Positions 1-8,356 are shown, numbered from the stretch's first letter. The stretch is 64,000 nt of DNA from Paraburkholderia ferrariae NBRC 106233 (GCF_000685035.1 NZ_BAYB01000013.1:1-64000), one strand, 5' to 3'. Program-made: numbers and translations. The notes: generated from the sequence alone by a model not told the origin.

Positions 1-573
1 CGCGAGGCCGTCCTGCAGGCGGTTGGACACGCTCGTGATCGAACGGTCGACCTGTGCGTCGATCCAGGTGTTGCGGTCCACGGCTTCGAGCAGTGCTTCG
101 TCGTGGTGTGCGCCGGCTTTGACAGCCGCTTCAGTCATAAAGCGGAACGGTGACGACTCATCCAGTTGACGGGCACCCGCCACGAGCGACGGTGCCCTCC
201 AGACCTGCTCGTCGGCGATCTTCGCACGGCGGTTCGCATGAAACTGCTCGAAGAACTTGGTGATCATGATGTACCAGCTGCCCATCGACATGATGACGAG
301 CAGGATCAGCACGAAGCGTGCGACGAAGTCACCGTTCTTCCACAGGGCATCAAGGCCATAAGGGTTCGTGACCTCGACGGCAGCCACTGGTGAGGGAGGC
401 AGTGCCGCTATCCCGGCCGCCGGGTTGGCCGCTTGCGGCAAAGCCGAAGCCGGAGCGGCAACCGTCGCGCCGCTGGCCTGTGCGTACGCCATGTCTGGTG
501 CGACCAGGGTGCCGGCCGACGCGGTGACGATCAACATGCCTGCCGCAAGAGCGGCGAGAGAACGCTTCTTCAT
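1..573 (-). CDS. exbB: MotA/TolQ/ExbB proton channel family protein (ExbB), C-terminus outside the window
   Basis: Inner-membrane proton channel subunit expected to energise TonB together with ExbD. The reading frame starts at the ATG at 573-571 and runs off the left edge after about 191 codons. The N-terminus (MKKRSLAALAAGMLIVTASA) is a cleavable-looking signal, followed by an Ala/Pro-rich stretch. A hydrophobic helix of the type RFVLLILVIMSMGSWYIMI comes next, then FFEQFHANRRAKIADEQVW, typical of ExbB/TolQ cytoplasmic segments. It lies 86 bases downstream of tonB on the same strand, so a tonB-exbB operon is likely, with exbD probably following outside the window. The N-terminal extension before the first helix is usual in Burkholderia ExbB. 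The family is clear; ExbB rather than TolQ is inferred from the tonB neighbour. Confidence 0.85.
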   Translation of the reverse strand, partial: MKKRSLAALAAGMLIVTASAGTLVAPDMAYAQASGATVAAPASALPQAANPAAGIAALPPSPVAAVEVTNPYGLDALWKNGDFVARFVLILLVIMSMGSWYIMITKFFEQFHANRRAKIADEQVWRAPSLVAGARQLDESSPFRFMTEAAVKAGAHHDEALLEAVDRNTWIDAQVDRSITSVSNRLQDGLA

Positions 574-659
574 GTTTGCTCCCAATTCAAACGTTGAGCT
601 TCTACAGCTTCACAAAAGTGACTAAAAGGATGATGACCAGCACCATCCGGCTCTTCGGG

Positions 660-1364
660 TCAGTTCAGCGTGAACGAGAACGGAACCTGCACACGCACCG
701 GCTGACCCTGCGAAATGCAATTGAACTTCTTGACCGCGTTGAACGCCGCAGCGTCGAGGCTGTTGTCGTCGGAGGACTTGGCCACGCGCTCGTTCGTGAC
801 ATGACCTTGCGGGTCCACGACGAATTCGATGAGCACATCGCCCGTCACGTTGTTTTCCTGCGCCTCCTTCGGATACGCGATCGAGCCGCGAATATCGTCG
901 GAGTTCGGGCACACCACGCCCACTTCGTGGCTGAGCGGCTTGGCTGCCGGTGCGGGCGGCGCGGGGGGCGCCGTCACGGGTGCGCTGACAACGGGCGCGG
1001 CCTGGTGCGTGATGGTCTGCTGCGGCGGCGCCTGGACCGGCACTTCCGGCGGCGGCACGAACGGCGGCGGCGGCGGCGCGAACTTCGGCGGCGGCAGCTG
1101 GACGACCGGCAGCGGCGGCGGCGGCGGCGGTTTCACCGGCTCGATGATCTTCGTTTCGATGGGATGCTGGATGACCTGCACGACCTTGTTCGCGAGGCCG
1201 TTGACCAGCGCATAGATCAGCACGACGTGCAGGACGATGACTGCCGCGATGCCGCCATAACGGCGAACGGGATTCTGCTGCTTGCGTCCGAACTCGCGCC
1301 GCCTCCATGCCCAATGACCTGTGGCCGAGTCTTCCAGTCGCTGCCCTTGAACTTTCACTGCCAC
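660..1364 (-). CDS. tonB: Energy transducer TonB
   Basis: 234-residue periplasm-spanning protein that transmits proton-motive force from ExbB/ExbD to outer-membrane receptors. Residues about 38-56 form the single N-terminal membrane anchor (GGIAAVIVLHVVLIYALV). Residues about 79-150 are extremely proline-rich, with runs such as PPPPPPLPVVQLPPPKFAPP, the usual periplasm-spanning stiff region. The C-terminal domain (about 150-234) has the TonB signature around AYPKEAQENNVTGDVLIEF and ends in VPFSFTLN. Length is normal for the family. The gene is first in a minus-strand pair with exbB. It is separated by about 1.26 kb from the divergent TonB-dependent receptor at 2622, a probable client. No convincing Fur box was seen upstream, so iron regulation cannot be claimed from the sequence. 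Confidence 0.93.
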   Translation of the reverse strand: MAVKVQGQRLEDSATGHWAWRRREFGRKQQNPVRRYGGIAAVIVLHVVLIYALVNGLANKVVQVIQHPIETKIIEPVKPPPPPPLPVVQLPPPKFAPPPPPFVPPPEVPVQAPPQQTITHQAAPVVSAPVTAPPAPPAPAAKPLSHEVGVVCPNSDDIRGSIAYPKEAQENNVTGDVLIEFVVDPQGHVTNERVAKSSDDNSLDAAAFNAVKKFNCISQGQPVRVQVPFSFTLN

Positions 1365-1539
1365 TTCATCTCTCCTGGCGAACCCGCCCGGTTCTGGGAC
1401 CGCAGCGGTTCTGTTACGTCAAAGCACGCCTGGTTTCGCAAAGAATTCGGCGCTGCAATTTCATTTGCTGTTTGCCAGAAACCCCTGCAAAACGTAAATG
1501 CAGGCCGCTGGCAACGGACGTGCCGGTTCGCGCCGCTGT

Positions 1540-1802
1540 TTGGTGGGAGCGAACAAGCACAGTCGCGAATTGATGCTCGCGACGCAGCGTCATCCAGGCC
1601 TGCGGGGTCGCAGCGTCTGGACGGCGCTAATCAGGGTGCACAGAGGATTAACTACGGCGCGCACCGTTTGCCTGCTGGCAAGACGGCGGCTAAAGAAAGA
1701 AGGCGCGGACGTCCTGCTGGTCAGGCAACGAAACAGATCGAAGATCGACAACTGCTGCTGTCCAAGGCATTCGCCTCCTTTGTGATGACGGCCGAATTCT
1801 AA
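1540..1802 (+). pseudogene. Frameshifted copy of the unknown short gene found at 2111-2422
   Basis: From 1601 to 1766 this stretch is a near-perfect inverted copy (2 mismatches in 166 bases) of 2147-2312. The resemblance continues, more diverged, to both sides. Downstream, both copies end in a related peptide tail (TAEF here, TGEF in the other copy) and stop at the same point. Upstream, the RELM motif of the intact copy is recognisable here only in another frame, so this copy carries a frameshift near 1590 and has no obvious start. It lies in the space upstream of tonB and faces the intact copy tail to tail. Function unknown. Confidence 0.55.
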
Positions 1803-2110
1803 GTACTTCCGAAATCTCAAGTCAACGGATTTCTTTGACTGGAAGAAAGATGAAGGAAAACTTCGCGGCGACACTTCAATCCTCGGGTCTCACCCGCTAA
1901 ATCATGGCTTCGCGTGCGGACCATGGATAAAGAGAAAATACTGAAAAATCATGAATGGAGCGGGGTTGGACATGCCAATCTCTATAGTGAATCGCGGAAA
2001 ATCCCTCAATTCCGCTACGGGCATGATTCTCCGATCATAACTATTAATATAGGATACCGAATTAACTTTCACCGTAGCAGAAAACTGTTGACGTTCAACT
2101 GTGCGCGAAC
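1803..2110. other. AT-rich spacer between the two inverted gene copies
   Basis: About 300 bases, markedly AT-richer than the flanks, lying between the stop codons of the two tail-to-tail copies. A 66-codon open frame exists on the plus strand from 1914, but its composition and lack of a good ribosome binding site do not support it as a gene. No transposase fragment or clear terminator hairpin was recognised. Confidence 0.5.
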
Positions 2111-2422
2111 CTAGAATTCGCCCGTCAAACCCAAAGGGGCATCCATCTTGGACAGTAGCAGTTGTCGATCTTCGATCTGTTTCGTTGCCTGACCAGCAGG
2201 ACGTCCGCGCCTTCTTTCTTTAGCCGCCGTCTTGCCAGCAGGCAAACGGTGCGCGCCGTAGTTAATCCTCTGTGCACCCTGATTAGCGCCGTCCGGACGC
2301 TGCGACCCCGCACGTCCGTATGGCATCGCGTAGCAATGCATCAACTCGCGACCGTGTGCTTCCGGACCCGTGAACTGATGGCTCGGAGCACGCGTGCGCA
2401 AGCACATGGGTAACGGCTTCAT
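2111..2422 (-). CDS. Hypothetical basic protein, intact member of an inverted pair
   Basis: Open frame of 103 codons starting at ATG 2422-2420, with a GAGG-like ribosome binding site about 8 bases upstream. The product is basic and rich in Gly, Ala, Arg and Gln. Recognisable stretches are HGRELMHCYAMPYGRAGSQR and GKTAAKERRRGRPAGQATKQ. No known domain, signal peptide or membrane segment was recognised. A second, frameshifted copy lies at about 1540-1802 in opposite orientation. Between the copies, protein-level similarity persists at the diverged C-termini and the stop position is kept, which favours a coding origin over a random repeat. It sits in the long divergent region between tonB and the TonB-dependent receptor. 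The function is unknown and it may belong to a lineage-specific repeat family. Confidence 0.4.
   Translation of the reverse strand: MKPLPMCLRTRAPSHQFTGPEAHGRELMHCYAMPYGRAGSQRPDGANQGAQRINYGAHRLPAGKTAAKERRRGRPAGQATKQIEDRQLLLSKMDAPLGLTGEF
2147..2312. repeat. Right arm of a 166-bp near-perfect inverted repeat (left arm 1601-1766)
   Basis: Reverse complement of 2147-2312 matches 1601-1766 over 166 bases with two substitutions. Beyond the arms, similarity falls off but is still detectable. The arms are separated by 380 bases. They lie within the paired short genes described at 1540-1802 and 2111-2422. Confidence 0.9.
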
Positions 2423-2621
2423 GCAACGGGCCTCGATACCGAAGCGATAGCTTCAACACGGCCCAGTTGCCGAAGACTAGCTCATCGCCCTTGTGCTGGA
2501 AGATTATTTTTCAAAGTTACTTCTTCTGAACTTCAATTTTTAAGTTAGGTATACAAATCAATACAGTTTCTATTCGATACCTTTACCTGTTCGACGTTAC
2601 CGACAAGAGAGAAGTGGAAAA

Positions 2622-5264
2622 ATGAAACAAAGAGCGTTAGCGCTAGCTATCAAGAGAATCATCTGGGCAGAGTTCGCCTTGTCGGCCGCGTTCGTCGTGC
2701 CGGCCCTTGCGCAAAATCAGCCGGCTCCCCCGGGAACCGTTGCCGATAGTACTGGCAGTGCAGCCTCACCCGGCACACAGAAGTCCGCATCTGCAACGCC
2801 TGCGCCCGGCACTGCCGCTACAGGGCATTCAGGCAACAACGTTGCCCAGATAAAGCGCTTCGAAGTAACCGGTTCACTGATTCGCAGTTCCGACAAAACG
2901 GGATTCAACCAGGTTCAAACCGTTACGCAGAAGGATATCCAGAGCAGCGGTGCCACCACCGTGACGAATTATCTTCGCGACTCGACTGTCAACTCGGCCA
3001 GCAGCTATGGCGAGGACACGGTACTCAACCAGGCGCCAGGCGGAGCGGGCATCGCGCTGCGCGGCCTGAGCGAGAAATACACGTTGACCTTGATCGACGG
3101 GCAGCGCGCCGCACTCTATGGCTTCGCGACCGGGGGCACCGAAACGTTTTTTGACGTCAATACGATACCTACGAACATGATCGACCGTATCGAGGTCGTC
3201 AAGACAGGAGCGGTATCGCAGTATGGTTCGGATGCGATCGCAGGCGTGATCAATATCATCACGAAGAAAGATTTCCAGGGCCTGCAACTCGACGGCAGCC
3301 TAGGGGGAGCGCAACAGGGCGGCCAGGGCACTACGAACTTTAGCGTGCTGGGCGGTTTCGGTGATCTGAACTCGGACCGTTTCAATGTGACCGCCGCCCT
3401 CAGCTACTACCGCGCCAGCGGCATCACCATGGATCAGCGCGACATCACCAGCAACGAAGACTACTCCGGCCTGCCGGGTGGCTTTTTCTCGCAACCCAGT
3501 TCGTTTCTCACGACCCCGACTGGGCCGCGCGCACTGAGTCCATGCGGCCCGACGGGCACGGTGACGTCTGCTGCAAACAACCTGCAAACGCAGACCGCAG
3601 GAACAGTCTGCTCCCAGAATGGTGCGAGTGGTCAATCGCTCGCACCTCAGGTCGAGCACACAAGTGCCAAGGTGCATGCGGACTTCCAGATCAGCGATAA
3701 CGTTCAGGCGTTTGCCGATCTCTGGGAGAGCTACAACACCACCTCGCTCCTGTCCGGGCTGACCGGATTCGGCGCCAACGCACTCGTACCGTCGCTCTAC
3801 TATGCTCCGGGCACCGGCTTCGCGGCGTTTTCCCCCACGGTAGGCGGGAATCCGCTGACCTACTACTTCCCGTCTGCGCAGGCCGTGAATACCAACTCCA
3901 ACTTCTATCGAGCGTCGACTGGCGTGAAAGGTTCGTTCAGCACAGCAAAACTCGGCGAGTGGGACTGGTCCGCGTCGTATGGCCATTCGCAAAGCGAAGT
4001 GTCCAATGCCTACACGAACCAGGTCAATGCATCGGTGGTGCAGAGCTATCTGAACGGCGTAACGCCATCCACCTTCAGCGCGGCCACGCTAAACAGCCTG
4101 CCGGGTGTGCTCGGTACTTCGTACGACCAGGCAATTTCGAAGCTGGATACGGTCGATGCCACAATCTCCACGTCGGACCTGTTCAAGCTGCCGGCGGGGA
4201 ACGTAGGCGTGGGATTCGGCGCGCAGTTTCAACATCAGAGCGAGTACATCGGCCCGGGCTCCACCGCATTCGTCAACCCGTACACCCAGGCGGTGGATGG
4301 CGAGCGAAATGTCGCCGCCGTCTATTACCAGATCGACATTCCGCTGCTGCGTAACCTGACGTTCAGCCAGTCGGGTCGCTACGATCACTACGACGACTTC
4401 GGCGGCGTGTTCTCGCCCCGCTTCGCACTGCGCTACCAGCCGGTCCAACCCCTGACCTTGTATGCCTCGTACGACCGGGGTTTCCGTGCGCCGACGCTGA
4501 TCGAACTCTACGAAAAGGGCAGCGTGACCTATCAGACCATCGAGGGCACGAACGTCAACGAATATTTTCAGGGCAACCCCAACCTCCAGCCCGAACACAC
4601 ACGGAACTACAATCTTGGCTTTGAGTTTTCGCCAACGCGCTACACTGACATCGGCCTCGACTGGTACAAAATCGACGTCAGCAACGTGATCGGCCAAGGC
4701 AATATCGTCGCCGCCTATAACGCCAATCCGGGCCAACCGTTCTACGATCTTGGCTACCAGAATTTTTCGTTCCTTCACACCGATGGCTTCGAAACCACTT
4801 TCCGGCAAGCGCTGCCGACCCGGATCGGCACCTTCACGCTCTCGGGCGACTGGGCCTATGTCTGGCATTTCACAATGCCATTGAACGGGATTGCAAGCGA
4901 CCTGGCTGGCAGCAACCTCCCCAACGATACGGTGTTTGGAGGCGCTTTCCCGCGCTGGAAAGGCAACACCCAGCTGAGCTGGGCGTGGCACAAATGGACG
5001 ACTGCATTGACCTGGCAATTCACAGGCCCCTATGCCCAGGTGATCGATCGCGGATCGAACGTCGGGTCTTACAGCCTCTTCAATCTGTTCGTGACTTACA
5101 CCGGTTTCAGGAACTGGACGCTTTATGGCGGCATCAACAACCTGGCCAACCGCATGCCGCCCTTCGACCCGGTGTGGATGTATACCTATCGCGGCTACTA
5201 CGATCCATCGGTGTATTCGGGCATTGGCCGCTACGGCCAGATCGGTGCGACTTACAAGTTCTGA
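2622..5264 (+). CDS. TonB-dependent outer-membrane receptor
   Basis: 880-residue outer-membrane transporter. It begins with a signal peptide (hydrophobic stretch ending near VVPALAQNQ), then a low-complexity Ala/Thr/Ser/Gly segment. The plug domain follows (about residues 85-230): FEVTGSLIRSSDKTGF, the GIALRGLSEKYTLTLIDGQR element and IDRIEVVKTGAVSQYGSDAI. The rest is a beta-barrel with typical strands (FRAPTLIELYEKG, NLQPEHTRNYNLGFEF) and a C-terminal strand ending RYGQIGATYKF. ATG 2622 is preceded by GAGAGAAG, a good ribosome binding site. It is divergent from tonB-exbB, which probably energises it. The plug resembles receptors for iron chelates and for larger organic substrates alike, so the substrate cannot be assigned. 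A perfect 14-bp hairpin follows at 5349. Confidence 0.93.
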   Translation: MKQRALALAIKRIIWAEFALSAAFVVPALAQNQPAPPGTVADSTGSAASPGTQKSASATPAPGTAATGHSGNNVAQIKRFEVTGSLIRSSDKTGFNQVQTVTQKDIQSSGATTVTNYLRDSTVNSASSYGEDTVLNQAPGGAGIALRGLSEKYTLTLIDGQRAALYGFATGGTETFFDVNTIPTNMIDRIEVVKTGAVSQYGSDAIAGVINIITKKDFQGLQLDGSLGGAQQGGQGTTNFSVLGGFGDLNSDRFNVTAALSYYRASGITMDQRDITSNEDYSGLPGGFFSQPSSFLTTPTGPRALSPCGPTGTVTSAANNLQTQTAGTVCSQNGASGQSLAPQVEHTSAKVHADFQISDNVQAFADLWESYNTTSLLSGLTGFGANALVPSLYYAPGTGFAAFSPTVGGNPLTYYFPSAQAVNTNSNFYRASTGVKGSFSTAKLGEWDWSASYGHSQSEVSNAYTNQVNASVVQSYLNGVTPSTFSAATLNSLPGVLGTSYDQAISKLDTVDATISTSDLFKLPAGNVGVGFGAQFQHQSEYIGPGSTAFVNPYTQAVDGERNVAAVYYQIDIPLLRNLTFSQSGRYDHYDDFGGVFSPRFALRYQPVQPLTLYASYDRGFRAPTLIELYEKGSVTYQTIEGTNVNEYFQGNPNLQPEHTRNYNLGFEFSPTRYTDIGLDWYKIDVSNVIGQGNIVAAYNANPGQPFYDLGYQNFSFLHTDGFETTFRQALPTRIGTFTLSGDWAYVWHFTMPLNGIASDLAGSNLPNDTVFGGAFPRWKGNTQLSWAWHKWTTALTWQFTGPYAQVIDRGSNVGSYSLFNLFVTYTGFRNWTLYGGINNLANRMPPFDPVWMYTYRGYYDPSVYSGIGRYGQIGATYKF

Positions 5265-5348
5265 GGTTCGAACGCTTCAGTGCCAGGCTCTTGCCACGAA
5301 GGAAGGCGCGTAGGGATATGCGTTGGATGCCCGTTCTTATGCGACCTC

Positions 5349-5380
5349 GCCGGCTCACGGTCATACGACCGTGAGCCGGC
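5349..5380 (+). terminator. Hairpin after the TonB-dependent receptor gene
   Basis: Perfect 14-bp stem (5349-5362 with 5367-5380) around a 4-base loop, 85 bases after the receptor stop codon. No T-run follows, so it may be a factor-assisted or processing hairpin rather than a classical intrinsic terminator. Confidence 0.6.
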
Positions 5381-5616
5381 ATCCGGCAACCCTTAAAGTG
5401 ATATAACACTCGTTGATATCGAATAGATGACTGCGCTAAGGATGGCGTTCAAAACGCGGTCGGCAACGCCGACCTGACCGATGTAAGTATCGCCCAAGTG
5501 AAATCAGTGAGGCGAAACTCTCGAATTCGACGTTCTCTTCAGCATGGGTATAGTCCAGCAGTCCGCGTTTGCGCTCGTCTAAACCGGGTCCACGTTCATT
5601 CATGCTATGGATTCCT
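5381..5616. other. Non-coding or decayed stretch next to the IS5 remnant
   Basis: No gene supported. A 55-codon minus-strand frame (5603-5436) begins with ATG but has no recognisable homologue and ends in low-information Arg-rich sequence. Together with the adjoining transposase tail the segment is best read as remains of a mobile element plus flanking DNA. Confidence 0.4.
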
Positions 5617-5709
5617 TTATAATTTTGTAGTGACTATCCACAGTTTTCTCAAGGCAAACAGCGTATGCAGTAGCTGCGTGTTCTTCATCAACCCGCGATA
5701 ATGCACCTT
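5617..5709 (-). mobile_element. IS5-family transposase C-terminal fragment
   Basis: In the minus frame ending at the TAA of 5619-5617 the sequence reads VHYRGLMKNTQLLHTLFALR then KLWIV. This is the characteristic C-terminal end of IS5-group transposases (RYRGLxKNxAQLxTLFALxNLW). Only about 30 residues remain; the DDE catalytic core and both element ends were not found. The fragment is joined in frame to a broken acetyltransferase gene at about 5709/5710, marking an old insertion followed by deletion. Confidence 0.7.
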
Positions 5710-5936
5710 TGGATAGCCACGCACCAGTTCGATACATCCGATTGCATCAGCATCTTGCGTAATTTCGTAGACGAACTTGTCCGTGTGATCTTTCCCGGGC
5801 GGCAGTGCGTCAAGTGTTTCGATGGCGGCAGTTTGCCTTCCACAGTCAAGCTATAGCCCGGCGCGCCTTCGAGCACAGCCTGCAAACGCGCTACGCCGCG
5901 CGAAGACTGGCGGTCAATCGGATGGAGTGTGAGCAT
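5710..5936 (-). pseudogene. GNAT acetyltransferase N-terminal remnant, frameshifted and truncated
   Basis: From ATG 5936 the minus strand encodes RLQAVLEGAPGYSLTVEGKL, matching the start of a GNAT N-acetyltransferase subgroup. A frameshift near 5820 moves the continuation to another frame: TLDALPPGKDHTDKFVYEIT and then AIGCIELVRGYP, typical of the strands before the acetyl-CoA loop. At the GYP motif the gene breaks off and continues as an IS5 transposase tail. The acetyl-CoA binding loop (Q/RxxGxG/A) and the rest are missing, so no enzyme can be made. Recognition rests on motif memory, not a search. Confidence 0.6.
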
Positions 5937-6225
5937 CGATTTTATCGGTTCAGGTCGCTCTTGATTCTCGGGTCACGACGCGCCCCGAGATGCCGCAAAA
6001 AGAACCGCCATTCTAGAGCACATAGCCAGAACGCGAGCCGCCGTTACCATGAGTCCGCCTGCCGGTAAGTCCGAACGCCACCACCACCGGCCTGCGCGCA
6101 GCGGTCAAGCCCACAGCCGAACGCGAGTAGCCACAGGACCGCGCCCGCGCGACAATTTCAACCTGTCTGCGCAGGCAAAACCGGGCTCGGCATCCCCGCC
6201 GGCCTGCTCATCGAAGGACTCCTTA

Positions 6226-7266
6226 ATGGCACTACGCCCTCGCTCATCTCGCCAAGTCACGCTTGCTACTCGCCCGCAAGGCACACTCAAGGCCTCGGAC
6301 TTCGTCCTCATCGAGACGCCACTGGCCCCGCTCGCACCGCATCAAGTGCTGATACGAAACCGGTGGTTCCGCATCTCAATCTCCACGCGATTGATGGCCA
6401 GTCCCGATGCTCAGGATATCAAAGGTATCCCGTTTCCCACGCTCAAACCAGGCGATGTGCTCTCCGATGGCGCAATCGGCGAGGTCGTCGCAGCCGGTCC
6501 CGGCACGGAACTACGCGCGGGCGCCACCGTCTCGCACCCGCTCGGCTGGCGCGACTATGCTGTTGTCGATGAGAGGCAATGCAAAACGTTGCCACCGGGA
6601 CCGGTCGATCCCGCCGCCTGGCTCGGTCACGGCTGGACCGCCTATGCCGCATTGACCCGAGGCATTCAACTACGACGCGGGGATACGGTACTCGTCTCCA
6701 GCGGCGCCGGCGCCATCGGATCGATGGCCGGGCAGATCGCGCGCCGGCTCGGGGCCGCACGCGTCATCGGCAGCACCCGCAGCGCGGCCAAAGCCCAATG
6801 GATGAAGCAGACGCTCGGCTACGACACCGTGATCGTGCACGACGGCAAACCGTTCGCGGCACAACTCGCGGAAGCCGCTCCCAATGGTATCGACGTATTC
6901 GTCGACATGGTCGGCGGCGAACAGTTGACGGCCGCCGTGGCGCAGGCCCGAGAAGGCGCGCGCTTCGCGATTCTGGGCGCGCTTGGCGCAGAACTGCACG
7001 CAGCCGGCTCCACGTCCGTCGCGCCGACCGAGATCGACGCCTTCCAGTTGCCTATCAAGAGCATCACATTACGCGGCTACAGCGCCTGCGAGGACGAGGA
7101 AAACGGCGACGCCTTCGGCGAATGGATCGCGCGCCAGCGCGCGTGGCAACAAGATGGAACGTTTCATCTTGCACGCACAATGTTCACGGGCCTCGATACA
7201 GCGCCTGCCGCCCTGCAGGAAGCATGCGCGGGCAAGCTCACAGGCGTGGTGCTGGTCGCGCTATGA
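6226..7266 (+). CDS. Zinc-independent MDR oxidoreductase (quinone/enone reductase type)
   Basis: 346-residue medium-chain dehydrogenase/reductase, probably an NADPH-dependent reductase of enones or quinones (CurA/LTB4 dehydrogenase-like). The GroES-like N-terminal half includes the ISTRLMASPDAQDIKGIPFP segment and the GDVLSDGAIGEVVAAGPGTE strand. The Rossmann half carries VSSGAGAIGSMAGQIARRLGA, a nucleotide-binding loop, and VFVDMVGGEQL. The catalytic-zinc cysteines of alcohol dehydrogenases are absent. ATG 6226 was chosen because GAAGGA lies just upstream and similarity begins there; the frame stays open further upstream but is not family-like. It stands alone between decayed DNA and a convergent CsbD gene. 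The exact substrate is unknown. Confidence 0.85.
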   Translation: MALRPRSSRQVTLATRPQGTLKASDFVLIETPLAPLAPHQVLIRNRWFRISISTRLMASPDAQDIKGIPFPTLKPGDVLSDGAIGEVVAAGPGTELRAGATVSHPLGWRDYAVVDERQCKTLPPGPVDPAAWLGHGWTAYAALTRGIQLRRGDTVLVSSGAGAIGSMAGQIARRLGAARVIGSTRSAAKAQWMKQTLGYDTVIVHDGKPFAAQLAEAAPNGIDVFVDMVGGEQLTAAVAQAREGARFAILGALGAELHAAGSTSVAPTEIDAFQLPIKSITLRGYSACEDEENGDAFGEWIARQRAWQQDGTFHLARTMFTGLDTAPAALQEACAGKLTGVVLVAL

Positions 7267-7292
7267 GTGAAGCCGGTTCGCGCGGCATGCGC

Positions 7293-7324
7293 GAACCCCG
7301 CCCGAGGTGGCCCAGGCGGGGTTC
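7293..7324. terminator. Hairpin between convergent genes
   Basis: Perfect 10-bp GC-rich stem (7293-7302 with 7315-7324), 12-base loop, in the 75-base gap between the stop codons of the convergent oxidoreductase and csbD-like genes. It could serve both directions. No T-run is present. Confidence 0.6.
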
Positions 7325-7341
7325 CAGACCGGCTGGCCGAC

Positions 7342-7527
7342 TCAATGGCGGCGCGTGACGTCCTTGGCGGCGTCCTTCAAATCGCCCACCTTCTTCTGGG
7401 CTTCGCCGCGCGCCTGTTGCAGATCGCCCTTGAGTTCGCGCTCCGAATCGCCCGTCGCGCGGCCCACGGCCTCGTTCACCTTACCTTTGACCTTCTCTGC
7501 CGTTCCCTTCACGTGGTCCTTGTTCAT
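7342..7527 (-). CDS. CsbD family stress-response protein
   Basis: Short (about 62 residues) hydrophilic, highly charged protein with the CsbD pattern: NKDHVKGTAEKVKGKVNEAV, GRATGDSERELKGDLQQARG and EAQKKVGDLKDAAKDVTRR. CsbD proteins are abundant, general-stress induced and of unclear biochemical function. Two adjacent ATG codons exist; the second (7527) has better spacing from the GGAGAGGG ribosome binding site. Its 5' end overlaps the 3' end of the GNAT fusion gene in another frame, so the two may be co-transcribed. Confidence 0.88.
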   Translation of the reverse strand: MNKDHVKGTAEKVKGKVNEAVGRATGDSERELKGDLQQARGEAQKKVGDLKDAAKDVTRRH

Positions 7528-8356
7528 CATCCCTCTCCGGTTTCAGCGACACATGTCGCGGCCCCTCGACTGAGCATCCGGCGTGCCCGGCCAGCGAGAG
7601 GAGTCCGCCCGCCACCGGATCGAGAACGATCTCCGGAAATGGCTCGGCAATGGCGGCCCGCATTGCCGCCATTGCCGTTTCATCGAGATTTCCCATCGAG
7701 AAAGCATCGTTTCGGGCTTGTGCGCTGGGCCATTGCGCGTAGCTGTACCAAATGCCATCGGACCCTCGATGAAGCCTCGCTCCCAGCGAACCGCGCGATC
7801 GAAACTCATCCGATAAACGTATCCAGCCTTGGACAAAGGCATCTTCGCTGCCCGGATGCAGGCGCCATCGATACAGGACAACGAAGCCCGGCGGCACGCG
7901 TTTGGTCATCGGGACACAGGCCAATTTCAGTCCGCGCGCAGTGCGGTAGATGGAAACCGAATCCCCTGTCCAGCCGAGACTCCGATAAAACGGCGCCGCG
8001 TTCAACGTGGCGTCGAGCCGCATTTCGACAAGGCCATGGCGAGCGGCCAACACTTCGAGAAACTGCAGCATCTTGCCGCCAATGCCGCGCCCCATGTGAG
8101 ACGGCCGCACGAAGATGGCGTCCACCTGCCCGCTTTCTACGGTGAGCATGCCGGTACCCACCACCCATCCGTCATGGACGGCGACGTAGAAGTCACGCTC
8201 CACGACGCTAATCCATCTCTCCGTGGGTGTGCCTTCCACCCATCCAGCGAGATCGGCTTCGGAATAATGGCCAGCGCACGCGGCAAGCACCGAGGTTCGG
8301 CGGATTTCCCATGCGTCGATGGCATCGTCGCGGGTCGCTTTTCGTATCGTCAACAT
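7481..8356 (-). CDS. GNAT acetyltransferase fused to an antibiotic-biosynthesis-monooxygenase-like domain
   Basis: 291-residue two-domain protein. Residues 1-150 are a GNAT acetyltransferase: MLTIRKATRDDAIDAWEIRR at the start, the acetyl-CoA loop in IFVRPSHMGRGIGGKMLQFL, and LNAAPFYRSLGW near the end. After a short linker, about residues 155-255 (FVVLYRWRLHPGSEDAFVQG, then SYAQWPSAQARNDAF) resemble the dimeric alpha/beta-barrel ABM superfamily. The ABM-like assignment is weaker than the GNAT one. The last residues are encoded by DNA that also holds the csbD start, an overlap of about 47 bases. Such a long overlap may mean the natural stop was lost. Substrate unknown. Confidence 0.75.
   Translation of the reverse strand: MLTIRKATRDDAIDAWEIRRTSVLAACAGHYSEADLAGWVEGTPTERWISVVERDFYVAVHDGWVVGTGMLTVESGQVDAIFVRPSHMGRGIGGKMLQFLEVLAARHGLVEMRLDATLNAAPFYRSLGWTGDSVSIYRTARGLKLACVPMTKRVPPGFVVLYRWRLHPGSEDAFVQGWIRLSDEFRSRGSLGARLHRGSDGIWYSYAQWPSAQARNDAFSMGNLDETAMAAMRAAIAEPFPEIVLDPVAGGLLSLAGHAGCSVEGPRHVSLKPERDDEQGPREGNGREGQR

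Noticed and set aside
576..1802. Long plus-strand open frame opposite tonB
   Set aside because: Arg/His-rich translation typical of an antisense shadow of the Pro-rich TonB gene; only its last part contains the real repeated sequence.
1914..2114. 66-codon plus-strand frame in the AT-rich spacer
   Set aside because: No ribosome binding site and no recognisable motif; AT-rich DNA between two repeat copies easily gives such frames.
1803..2621. Fur box upstream of tonB or the TonB-dependent receptor
   Set aside because: No 19-bp site close to the GATAATGATAATCATTATC consensus was seen; AT-richness alone is not evidence.
5436..5603. 55-codon minus-strand frame beside the IS5 fragment
   Set aside because: No recognisable family and an Arg-rich low-information end; kept only as part of the decayed stretch.
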